Below, piece by piece: positions 34,029-42,836 of a DNA stretch of 64,000 bases (positions are counted from its first letter, which is position 1; each line of letters starts with the position of its first letter). The translations under genes and the position numbers were made by a program. The notes beneath the pieces were generated by a model that worked only from the letters and a program-made list of their open reading frames with translations, did not search any database and was not told the origin of the DNA. This DNA is from CAYFZO01 sp964347615 (lineage in GTDB: Bacteria; Pseudomonadota; Gammaproteobacteria; Poriferisulfidales; Oxydemutatoraceae): the NCBI GenBank assembly GCA_964347615.1, contig CAYFZO010000007.1:26884-90883 (forward strand), given 5' to 3'.

Positions 34029-34660
34029 GCTTCGCTCCGGCGAAACATCGCCTGAACCCACTTCTCGCACACGCCGAGCAAGGCTTCGCCGCCCACCGCC
34101 GCCGCTGCGGCGCGATAAGGCGCTTCGGCGAGCGCACGACCGGGGCCCGAAGAGAAATCCTCGCCCTGCGTCTGCGCGTCGAGCCACGCAAGCCAAGACT
34201 CGCCGGTCAGCGCCGCCACTTCACCGCGCGGGGCGAAGTGCAACGAGACGCGACGCAACAACACCGACAACGCGGCGGCGAGCGCGTGGAAGTCGCCGCT
34301 GGCGACAAAGGCCGCACGCGCGCGCTCGATTTCCCTGAGTGCCGCGGCACTCGACTCGACCGCGGCATCCTGCGATGGACGCCGGAAACGACACCACCTT
34401 TCATGCCAACGGAAACGCCACCCCAGGAAGACAATCAACGCAACGGCGAACAACACCCACCACCCAGGCGCGGGCGGCCACCACGCCACCGCCGCGGGCA
34501 TCCGGATGTCGCGCAGCATCTCGAGCAACGCCGCCGGGTCGGCGACGGGCATCTGAGCAGGTGCTTGGGACGGGTCCGCGGCCTGAGAAGGAACCGCCGG
34601 CGGCGCCTGAGCCGGCGCCCGGGTCGGTGCCTGAGCCAGATCGAGCATGTCCGGATTCAC
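34025..34660 (-). CDS. DUF4381 family membrane protein
   Basis: This 211-residue protein has an Ala/Pro/Gln-rich N-terminus, a conserved LLEMLRDIRMPAAVAWWPPAPGWW segment, one membrane helix (about 69-85) and a helical cytoplasmic tail with LSVLLRRVSLHFAPR. That is the usual layout of DUF4381 proteins found between DUF58 and batA. The GTG overlaps the DUF58 stop as GTGA. Molecular role unknown; by position a linker of the MoxR/Bat machine. Confidence 0.8.
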   Translation of the reverse strand: MNPDMLDLAQAPTRAPAQAPPAVPSQAADPSQAPAQMPVADPAALLEMLRDIRMPAAVAWWPPAPGWWVLFAVALIVFLGWRFRWHERWCRFRRPSQDAAVESSAAALREIERARAAFVASGDFHALAAALSVLLRRVSLHFAPRGEVAALTGESWLAWLDAQTQGEDFSSGPGRALAEAPYRAAAAAVGGEALLGVCEKWVQAMFRRSEA

Positions 34661-35624
34661 CGCCGCCTCGCCCCGAAGTCTTTCTTCAATACCTCCAGCG
34701 GATCCTCGAACGTGCGGCACTGCAAGAAACCCGCGCTGGACTTACGCGCGACCGATTGCCACCGGGCGAGCCGGTCCCGAAAACAATCGGCGTAAGCCTC
34801 GGCGAAGTCCGGGTCGGTCGTGTTGAAACGCAGGTCGTGCGAGCCGTCGCTGATGCGGTAGTCCCCCGGCGGCGGCAGCTGCTGCTCGACGGGATCGGAG
34901 ACGAAGATGAAAAACATCTCGTTGTGCGCGGTAAGTTGACGCATGACGGTCTCGCCGGCCTCGTCTACGTTGCGGAAGTCGCTGACCACGAACACCAGGC
35001 TGCCCGGATGGACGAGATGCGCCAGCCGCGCCAGCGCCTGCCCGCCGCTGCGCGCTTGCGCCCGTGCGCCGACGTCGCGCAAGGCAAGACTCTCAGGGTC
35101 GAATTCCCCGCAAGCCGCGAGCTCGTGAATCAGACGCAACACGCTGGCCCTGCCGCGCCTCGGGCGCAACTCACGATGAACCCCCTCGGAGAACACCACC
35201 CCACCGATGCGGTCGCCCTCCTGCACTGCGCTCCACGCGAGCAACGCCGCGGTCTCGGCGGCGGCAACCATCTTCAAACGTCCGCACGTCGCAAAGAACA
35301 TCGGCGCACGGCAGTCAACCCACAGGAACACCGGGCGTTCGCGCTCCTCGCAAAACAACTTGGTGTGCACCTTGCCGGTGCGCGCGGTCACCCGCCAGTC
35401 GAGATAACGCACGTCGTCGCCCGGCTGGTACAGGCGCGACTCGTCGTACTCCATGCCGCGCCCTTTCATGCGCGAATGGTACTGGTCGGACTTGCGCGAG
35501 CGGATTTCGTCGCGGCGCAGCGACAAGCCCCTCGCGGGATAGGCAAGCTTGATCAGCGAAGCGACCGAAACGGAAACCGCTTCGTCGGGGGAGAACGCCG
35601 TCGCCGGGTCGGCGGCCATCGCCG

Positions 35625-35628
<4 letters not shown>
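34657..35628 (-). CDS. DUF58 domain protein
   Basis: The 323-residue protein carries the DUF58 core YQPGDDVRYLDWRVTARTGKVHTKLF and a degenerate vWA-like fold (FLWVDCRAPM). DUF58 proteins accompany MoxR ATPases almost universally. The start is TTG 35628, overlapping the moxR stop like its neighbours, or ATG 35619; I cannot decide. No membrane segments, so it is cytoplasmic. Confidence 0.85.
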
Positions 35629-36848
<1,220 letters not shown>

Positions 36849-36902
36849 GCCAAAACCCTTAGCCAAAACCCTTAGGCTGAATCTCCGGCCCGAGTCCCCG
36901 GC

Positions 36903-37937
36903 TCAGGCCGCCTGCTCTTCCATCGCCGCGGCGTACGAACCGATCGAAGCCGCGCCGTTGAGACGCGCGCGTTTGGAGATGACCCGCTGCGCGGCGGCGA
37001 CGTTCGCCGCGTCGCCCCCCCAAGTCTTCATCGCCTGCTGCTGCAAGGCACGCCCGTAGGAGAAAGTGATGCTCCACGGCGCACCGCCCTCGCTCTGCGC
37101 AAGCCGGTTGATCGCGTTCAGGTTCGCGGTCGCCGCCTCGTCGCTCATGCCGCCCGACAGGAACGCGACGCCGGGCACCGCGGCGGGCACCGTGCGCTTC
37201 AGACACTTCAACGTCAGACGCGCAACCTCGGCAGCGTCGGCCTGGCGCGGGCATTCGGCGCCCGAGACGACCATGTTCGGCTTGAGCACGATACCGCTCA
37301 ACTCGACGCCTTGCACCGCCAACTCGGCGAACACCGTGTGTTGAGTGTATTCGGTAACCTCGTAGCAATGCTCGATCACGTGCGCGCCGTCCATCAGCAC
37401 TTCGGGTTCGACGATCGGCACCAAGCCGCCCTCCTGACACAGCGCCGCGTAACGGGCCAGCGCGTGGGCGTTGCCCTCGACACAAGCACGCGACGGCAGG
37501 CCGTCGCCGATGGTGATGACCGCGCGCCATTTTGCGAAACGCGCGCCGAGTCCGTAGTACTCCTCGACGCGGTCGCGCAAGCCGTCGAGCCCCTCGGTGA
37601 TCTTCTCGCCATCGTGACCGGCCAGCGTTTTCGCCCCCTTGTCCACCTTGATGCCGGGGATAATCCCGACGCCGTTGAGATGCTCGGCGAAAGGCGCGCC
37701 GTCGGCGGTGCACTGACGCAGGGTCTCGTCGAACAGGATCGCGCCGGCGACGTGGTCGCCGAGACCCGCTGCCGTCACCAGCATACTGCGGTAGTTCCTG
37801 CGGTTTTCCTCGCTCTTCTCGATGCCGAGCTTGTCGAAACGCTTGTCGCAAGTCGGATGGCTCTCGTCCATCGCCAGTATCCCTTTGCCCGGCGAGACCA
37901 TGCCGCGAGCGACGCTTTGCAATGCGTTGACGTCCAT
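36903..37937 (-). CDS. fba: Class I fructose-bisphosphate aldolase
   Basis: This 344-residue Schiff-base aldolase interconverts fructose-1,6-bisphosphate with DHAP and glyceraldehyde-3-phosphate. Typical segments include KGILAMDES, NRRNYRSML, GIIPGIKVDKG, the catalytic-lysine region GIVLKPNMV and FLSGGMSDEAAT. It lies upstream of moxR on the same strand. In many gammaproteobacteria fba ends the operon tkt-gap-pgk-pyk-fba; here the other four genes are on the same strand 15 kb away, beyond a defence-type island. Confidence 0.95.
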   Translation of the reverse strand: MDVNALQSVARGMVSPGKGILAMDESHPTCDKRFDKLGIEKSEENRRNYRSMLVTAAGLGDHVAGAILFDETLRQCTADGAPFAEHLNGVGIIPGIKVDKGAKTLAGHDGEKITEGLDGLRDRVEEYYGLGARFAKWRAVITIGDGLPSRACVEGNAHALARYAALCQEGGLVPIVEPEVLMDGAHVIEHCYEVTEYTQHTVFAELAVQGVELSGIVLKPNMVVSGAECPRQADAAEVARLTLKCLKRTVPAAVPGVAFLSGGMSDEAATANLNAINRLAQSEGGAPWSITFSYGRALQQQAMKTWGGDAANVAAAQRVISKRARLNGAASIGSYAAAMEEQAA

Positions 37938-38402
37938 GTTTCTACTCCCGTTCCCGCGCCGTGAGCCGGCGGGAATCGCTGTTGATTTTCTTGGAAACCC
38001 TTGATTTTAATACAGCTGCGGGCGGAATGCGCGGCGGGTTGGGTGAACGTGACCGCCGGACGGATGGGGGTGGGGCAGACCTGCCGTCAAACCGGCGGCG
38101 TCCTGAAATCATGGACGGGCACTTCCGAGTATCCTTGGGGAGCCTTGGGGATCCTCAGGCACCCTTCGGGATTACGAGGAAGCTCAAAGGGAAAAGGAAG
38201 TCGGGCGGTAGCGGAATCCATGTCTGCAAGCAACAGGCTGTACCGCTGTCCGCAAAAAAACGGACGAAAAACGCTGATATACCGCCAATCAGACCCGTTT
38301 GATGATAATTGACAACTCTGTCGCTGATTATCATGATAATCAGCGGCGAAGTTGACGATTGTCAGCAACCGATCGAATCCATCCTAGACCGCACCGGTAC
38401 TC
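37938..38402. other. Intergenic region at the left edge of the island
   Basis: No gene is supported in this 465-bp gap between divergent fba and the HNH gene. It contains a hairpin GTCCG/CGGAC around an A-rich loop (38250-38270) and a perfect 22-bp palindrome with outer arms (38309-38364). The middle part (38115-38180) has short internal repeats (CCTTGGGGA twice) and resembles a dispersed repeat, though I cannot confirm other copies. Confidence 0.5.
38309..38364. promoter_or_regulatory. Nested palindrome upstream of the HNH gene
   Basis: A perfect 22-bp palindrome (38323-38344) has 11-bp arms GCTGATTATCA and its complement. Outside it, TGACAA (38310-38315) and CAACT pair with TTGTCA (38359-38364) and AGTTG. 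It lies about 60-95 bp before the HNH start and is well suited as an operator for a dimeric repressor. A TTGACA at 38309-38314 could be a -35 element. Confidence 0.55.
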
Positions 38403-39314
38403 ATGCCTAATGACTTGAACTTCGACCGCCGAGTCAGGCTGGCCGCTTTTGCATGGCTGGCGGACCAAGCCAAGTTGCATGAAGACCTCTTCCCGAGACG
38501 GCTGCTGCAACAAGGCTTCGAGTTTTCCGGAGAACGTATTCCGCTGGTGTCGCCGCAAGGGATTTTCACCCCCAAGATTTTGAATCACCCGCTCTCGATT
38601 ACGACGTCCCCAAACAGCCCGTATCAGGACAAGATGACCGGCACGGACTTCATCCTGTACAAATACCGGGGAGACAATCCGATGCACCGCGACAACGTCG
38701 GACTGAGGGAAGCGATGAAGTCGCGGCTGCCGCTGGTTTATTTCCACGGGATCGTCCCGGGGAAATACGTCGCCGCTTGGCCGGTCTACGTCATTTCCGA
38801 CAACCCCGGGGCTTTGGAGTTCACGGTGGCGGTTGATGAAGTCGGCACCGCGGAAAACGCGGATTACGCAAGGCGGGTCGCCGACGACGGCATCTCGAGG
38901 AAAGCCTACATCACGAGGGTGACGCTGCACCGCTTGCACCAGCGCAGCTTCCGGGAAAAAGTGCTGCACGCGTACCGCGAACAATGCGCGCTGTGCAGAT
39001 TGCGGCACAAAGAGCTGCTCGACGCCGCCCACATCATCCCCGACGCCGAAGAACAAGGCACGGCGACCGTTGATAACGGTATCTCGCTGTGCAAGATTCA
39101 CCACGCGGCGTTTGACCGGTTTTTGATCGGCATCACGCCGGACTTCAAAGTTGAAGTCAAGGAGGCGATTCTGAAAGAGAAAGACGGGCCGATGCTGCAA
39201 CACGGCCTGAAAGACCTGCATGGCATTTCCATCATCAAGCCCGCCGACAGAGCCGCGTGGCCCAACCGGGAGGCCTTGGATCACAAATACAGCGAGTTTG
39301 TGCGGTCGGCTTAG
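38403..39314 (+). CDS. HNH endonuclease (predicted restriction enzyme, HNH_2 type)
   Basis: This 303-residue protein ends with an HNH nuclease domain: CALC (195-198), LLDAAHIIPD (205-214), NGISLC (225-230) and HH (233-234), the spacing of the HNH_2 family. The first ~170 residues contain a beta-rich domain with GTDFILYKYRG and WPVYVI that probably recognises DNA, possibly modified DNA, as in related predicted restriction endonucleases. It has no adjacent methylase, which would suit a modification-dependent enzyme. A decayed copy of its 3' end lies at 42256-42363. First gene of the accessory island. Confidence 0.85.
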   Translation: MPNDLNFDRRVRLAAFAWLADQAKLHEDLFPRRLLQQGFEFSGERIPLVSPQGIFTPKILNHPLSITTSPNSPYQDKMTGTDFILYKYRGDNPMHRDNVGLREAMKSRLPLVYFHGIVPGKYVAAWPVYVISDNPGALEFTVAVDEVGTAENADYARRVADDGISRKAYITRVTLHRLHQRSFREKVLHAYREQCALCRLRHKELLDAAHIIPDAEEQGTATVDNGISLCKIHHAAFDRFLIGITPDFKVEVKEAILKEKDGPMLQHGLKDLHGISIIKPADRAAWPNREALDHKYSEFVRSA

Positions 39315-39330
39315 GGGCGCTAAGCCTCCC

Positions 39331-40503
39331 TCATTCGGACAAGTGGTCCTCGACTTGGTCCAGCGGTGTAACCAAGATCTTGTCGCCTTCAATCGGGTAT
39401 GAATCCCCGGTGGGTATGACGACAAAAAGCCGGTCGAGCTTCAACATTTCCGCAGCGGCTTTGGCGCCAGCGCTGAGTTTCGGAGCTGAAGAGGTTTTGA
39501 ACTCAAATCCCAGGAGTTTTCCCCGATGTTGGAGAACAAGGTCAATTTCTTCGCCGCTCTGAGTCCTGAAAAAACCGCAAACCCCTCGGAAGCTCAACAT
39601 GGCCAAAACGTTTTCCATGGCAAAGCCTTCCCAACAGCTGCCGTAGACGGGATGTGCGTGCAGTCTGTCAAAGCTGTCTAAGCCGAGCAGGAAAGTCAGC
39701 AAGCCCGAGTCTCGGATATACAACTTGGGTGATTTGACAAGGCGCTTTTTGGTATTGATTGTGAACAGAGGGAGCTGACGTATCATGAAAGTCTTTTCAA
39801 AGTCGTCAATATGACGCTTAATCGTGGGGTGAGTCACATCCAACGATTGGCCAAGTTTGGAATAATTGACGATCTGCCCGTGCAAATGGCAGCACATTTC
39901 CCAAAGCCTGCGCATAAACTGCGAACTGACGTTGACGCCGAATTGCTGCAAATCGCGCTCTACAAAGGTTTGAACGTAATTCTCCCGCCAGAGAAAACTT
40001 TGCTCATCGTTGGACGCCAGATAACTGTCGGGAAAACCACCGCGCCACAAAAGCTGTTTCCAATCCTTGAAACTTTCACCCGCTTTTTTCAGCTCGTGCA
40101 GATAAAAAGGTGTGAGATAGGTAAGGGACACCCTACCGGCCAAAGTCTCGGATGACTGTCGAAGCAACTCCAGCGACGACGATCCCAGAATCAAAAACCT
40201 GCCTGCTCTCCTGTCATGGTCAATGAGCGAACGCAGCAGCGGAAATAAATTTGGCCTCAGCTGTACCTCATCAAGACAGATGAGCTTGTCTTGGTGAGAG
40301 GTAAGGAACGATACGGCGTCTTCAAGTTTGACCAAATCAGAATGCCACTGCAAATCAAGGTAGAGAGCATCTGGATAAGACTCGGTAACCAACTTGGCCA
40401 AGGTGGTTTTCCCCGACTGCCTCGGCCCGAGGATGGCCACGGCAGGGAACTGCTTCAGGTCTCTGGCGACCCTTTGCTTTAACTCGCGTTCAATATCGGC
40501 CAT
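39331..40503 (-). CDS. AAA ATPase with DUF4143 C-terminal domain
   Basis: This 390-residue protein has an N-terminal P-loop domain (Walker A GPRQSGKT, 26-33; Walker B CLDEVQ near 76; sensor-like ILGSSS) and the DUF4143 C-terminal region with QTFVERDLQQFG, KSPKLYIRDSGLLTFLLGL, WEGFAMEN and EIDLVLQHRGKLLGFEFK, a degenerate nuclease-like fold. Such ATPases are widespread and of unsettled function. It starts at ATG 40503, four bases from a perfect operator-like palindrome. It is divergent from the HicB-fusion gene with a shared 352-bp promoter region. Confidence 0.85.
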   Translation of the reverse strand: MADIERELKQRVARDLKQFPAVAILGPRQSGKTTLAKLVTESYPDALYLDLQWHSDLVKLEDAVSFLTSHQDKLICLDEVQLRPNLFPLLRSLIDHDRRAGRFLILGSSSLELLRQSSETLAGRVSLTYLTPFYLHELKKAGESFKDWKQLLWRGGFPDSYLASNDEQSFLWRENYVQTFVERDLQQFGVNVSSQFMRRLWEMCCHLHGQIVNYSKLGQSLDVTHPTIKRHIDDFEKTFMIRQLPLFTINTKKRLVKSPKLYIRDSGLLTFLLGLDSFDRLHAHPVYGSCWEGFAMENVLAMLSFRGVCGFFRTQSGEEIDLVLQHRGKLLGFEFKTSSAPKLSAGAKAAAEMLKLDRLFVVIPTGDSYPIEGDKILVTPLDQVEDHLSE

Positions 40504-40855
40504 GTACAAATTGTAAATCAGATTTACAATTTACTCAAGAAGAGGAAAAGCCGTTGATAAGTAAAGGCTTTAAAGGGGTAAGCAGGAGTGAGTAGCTGTG
40601 TGTATAATATACATATAAAAAATAGGGCAAAGATATAACGCCTTTTTTATTAATGAGTTACCTTACCCTGCCCCTAACTGGCTGTACAAATTGTAAATGA
40701 GATTAACGATTTGTTAAACAAGCTTGGAGAGCGGCTCCAGATAAGGCTATCGTGGCAGTGCAGGGATTTAGCAATAGGTGTGTATTTCGTGTGTATAATA
40801 GACGGCAGGCCATGAAAAAGCAGGCCGCAGGAACCCCGGAAAGGGAGAAGGAACA
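40504..40855. promoter_or_regulatory. Divergent promoter region with duplicated palindrome
   Basis: This gene-free region separates the ATPase and the HicB-fusion gene. A perfect palindrome with 12-bp arms AAATTGTAAATC / GATTTACAATTT and one central base lies at 40508-40532. A degenerate copy lies exactly 180 bp away at 40688-40712; both are preceded by TGTACA. TATAAT boxes in a GTGTATAAT context occur at 40603-40608 and 40794-40799, the latter about 55 bp before the HicB-fusion ATG. The layout suggests an autoregulated divergent promoter made by duplication. Confidence 0.6.
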
Positions 40856-42166
40856 ATGCGATATTTTTCAATGATTGAGTTGCCGCAAGACGGCAGCACT
40901 TCTTACGGGGTCGTCGTCCCGGACTTCCCCGGCTGCTCCGTCGCGGGAGACACTTTCGACGAGGCGTTGGCGAATGCCAAGGAAGCCATTTCTAAGCGAT
41001 TGGAAAGTATGAACGCAAAAGAGCAGGCGATTCCGCAACCATCGAGCCCTGAAGAGGTGACCAAGAAACTGAAGAAAGGGTGGGTGTGCTACGGGGTTGA
41101 TATAGAACCGCACCAGCTGTTGACCAAAGCAAAGCGAATCAATATCACCGTGCCTGAAGGTGTCCTGCACATTATTGATCAGGAAGCCAAGAAGAAACAT
41201 CAAAACAGATCCGCTTTTTTAGCCGATGCCGCGTTGTCAGAAGCCAAACCTGAATTCAAGGCTGTCACTGAGAGAGTCGAAGCGCCTTCTAACGGGCATT
41301 CCCTTTCAGCAGAAGAGCCTCTCCCGAGATTGAAGCGCTATCTGTCTGAGCCGCGCTATCGAATACAACTGGAAGACCTTATCGATGAGACGGTCGGTCA
41401 GGTTTTGGAAACCATGTCCGGCAAGGATTTTTCTATGAGGCTGGAAGAGCCCACCGACGAATCTTCCGCGGTACGCGTACGTGGTTATGAAGAAGTCTGT
41501 TCAACCTTGTTGAGGATGGCAGCCGTAGCCGGCTATTGGGCAGAGCAAGAACATTACATTGTTTGGCAACGCGCTTTAGATCGCCTTGCAACAAAGAGTG
41601 ACGAGGTCGGTTACACGGCTTGGAGCCCTTTGAAGTGGCACTCAACGCTTCTTCTCTATGCTCTCGGGTTAGGCGCCGTTCGGAACGAACGCTTTCATTT
41701 TCTTGGGCGTATTTTTTCAACGCGAATCTATACCCCTGATCTAAGAAGCTTTCCTGCGGTAACCATTCTTCCTCTACCCTGCCTGCGTTTGGAAGGTCTC
41801 CTTGATACGGATGGATATCCGGGAGAAGAAAGACTACGTAGCGCATTGCGTCCTCACACCGAATCGATTATTCCAAACGATAGTTTATACGCGTTGTTGT
41901 TTGACAAGCTGGATATATTGATAGCACTTAGCTACGCTTATCATGAGAACGACCATCAAGAGCTATTCTGGGCTCGAGTAGCTGCACCTAAACGTCGGCC
42001 TGATAACGTTGCTCATATATTTCTGGAAATCGAAGAATCTATTTCCAGGTCGGAACAGGAATCAGCATTCGTCAAAAGCCGTATCTTTGGGGAAACTGCC
42101 GAAGAATGTAGCGACTTGATCCACAGATTGAAAGAATTTGTGCCTAGAGCAGGTACCCTTAGATAA
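40856..42166 (+). CDS. HicB-type antitoxin domain fused to a large unknown domain
   Basis: This 436-residue protein begins with a HicB-like antitoxin fold (MRYFSMIELPQD, then YGVVVPDFPGCSVAGDTFDEAL) followed by a ribbon-helix-helix DNA-binding segment (93-127: RINITVPEGVL and HQNRSAFLADAAL). Typical HicB antitoxins of this type end there, near 130-140 residues. Here ~290 more residues follow, mostly helical, with GYEEVCSTLLRMAAVAGYWAEQE and FHFLGRIFSTRIY; I cannot assign this domain. A good GGAGAAGGAAC site precedes the ATG. No hicA toxin gene is adjacent. The RHH segment may bind the palindromes upstream. Effector or sensor roles are speculation. Confidence 0.75.
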   Translation: MRYFSMIELPQDGSTSYGVVVPDFPGCSVAGDTFDEALANAKEAISKRLESMNAKEQAIPQPSSPEEVTKKLKKGWVCYGVDIEPHQLLTKAKRINITVPEGVLHIIDQEAKKKHQNRSAFLADAALSEAKPEFKAVTERVEAPSNGHSLSAEEPLPRLKRYLSEPRYRIQLEDLIDETVGQVLETMSGKDFSMRLEEPTDESSAVRVRGYEEVCSTLLRMAAVAGYWAEQEHYIVWQRALDRLATKSDEVGYTAWSPLKWHSTLLLYALGLGAVRNERFHFLGRIFSTRIYTPDLRSFPAVTILPLPCLRLEGLLDTDGYPGEERLRSALRPHTESIIPNDSLYALLFDKLDILIALSYAYHENDHQELFWARVAAPKRRPDNVAHIFLEIEESISRSEQESAFVKSRIFGETAEECSDLIHRLKEFVPRAGTLR

Positions 42167-42171
42167 TTATT

Positions 42172-42212
42172 TTTTATGCTGTGCTTCCTCCAATCGGGCG
42201 CATGAATCATCT
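42172..42212 (-). pseudogene. Fragment of the ygjP-like gene 3' end
   Basis: On the minus strand this stretch encodes MIHAPDWRKH, matching MTIHVPDWKKH near the end of the intact YgjP-like protein at 42513-42836. DNA identity over about 40 bp is high. The copy is then followed by unrelated sequence and stops. Confidence 0.6.
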
Positions 42213-42255
42213 ATCCGGTGCTTCGAGTTGAACACGGGATCCAAATTTTTGCACA

Positions 42256-42363
42256 GCGGAGCGACGACGACATTTTCATCATCGAGTCCGCCGGCAGAGC
42301 CGCATGGACTAACCGAGGGGCTTCCGGGCACCGCCACAACAAGTTTGTACGGTCGGCTTACTG
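42256..42363 (+). pseudogene. Decayed copy of the HNH gene 3' end
   Basis: Read in frame this segment gives IFIIESAGRAAWTNRGA and then KFVRSAY, aligning residue by residue with the C-terminal ISIIKPADRAAWPNREA and EFVRSA of the HNH endonuclease ending at 39314. About 20 of 32 residues are identical. The rest of the gene is missing. It therefore flanks the ATPase/HicB-fusion pair as a direct repeat of the HNH terminus. Confidence 0.7.
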
Positions 42364-42483
42364 AAAATATTGGAGTTTGATTGCTGTCTCAATGGTCACT
42401 TTCACCCGCGTTTGGCTGAACTCGTTGAGATCCTTTTCGGTTTTGATGTCTTTAGCGAACTCAATCGCAAAGGCTTCCACTTC
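42358..42483 (-). mobile_element. IS256-family transposase fragment
   Basis: The minus strand encodes a 41-residue open stretch with FAKDIKTEKDLNEFSQ followed by KVTIETA, which closely resembles the N-terminal region of IS256-family (mutator-type) transposases. It is preceded and followed by stop codons and lacks the catalytic DDE domain, so it is dead. Its end coincides with the end of the HNH 3' copy. Confidence 0.65.
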
Positions 42484-42512
42484 TTATATATACCCTTTCG
42501 CTAATCTCCAGA

Positions 42513-42836
42513 TCAACTTTCACGCTTCCTACGATACTCTTCGTCGTGTTTCTTCCAGTCGGGCACATGAATCGTCATCAATGCTTTAAAAAGTTTGCCG
42601 TGGTGGGGTATACGCAGATGTAACAGCTCATGCGCAATAACGAAGTCTTGGAAATCCGCTTTCTGGTTAGCTAAATCATCAGCCAGGGTAATGGTTCCGG
42701 CGGTTGAGCATGACCCCCACTTTTTCGTCATGCGCTGAATTCGAACTTGCCGAGGATAAACTTTGAGACGTTGCGCCCAATACTTAACGCGCTTTCGGAT
42801 TACGTTACAGCGGTCGTCCCTAGTCTGCATCGTCAT
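42513..42836 (-). CDS. YgjP-like (DUF45) zinc metallopeptidase domain protein
   Basis: This 107-residue protein contains the hallmark KKWGSCS and the zinc motif HELLHLRIPHHGKLF (HExxH plus downstream His) of the YgjP/SprT-like DUF45 family. The domain is shorter than the usual ~170-240 residues because the N-terminal part is absent. Its start overlaps the hsdR stop by 17 bp, so it belongs to the restriction operon. DUF45 genes are frequently found beside type I restriction genes; the role is unproved. The C-terminus was duplicated as a fragment at 42172-42212. Confidence 0.8.
   Translation of the reverse strand: MTMQTRDDRCNVIRKRVKYWAQRLKVYPRQVRIQRMTKKWGSCSTAGTITLADDLANQKADFQDFVIAHELLHLRIPHHGKLFKALMTIHVPDWKKHDEEYRRKRES

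Larger units (their letters stand above)
42167..42512. other. Gene debris between the HicB fusion and ygjP
   Basis: No intact gene lies here. Three fragments can be recognised: a copy of the ygjP 3' end (minus strand, about 42172-42212), a decayed copy of the HNH gene 3' end (plus strand, about 42256-42363) and a piece of an IS256-type transposase (minus strand, 42358-42483). The region marks a past rearrangement. Confidence 0.6.

Noticed and set aside
40812..40865. A tiny HicA-like ORF before the HicB fusion
   Set aside because: The frame is only 17 codons long and stops just inside the HicB-fusion gene; it has no HicA sequence features.
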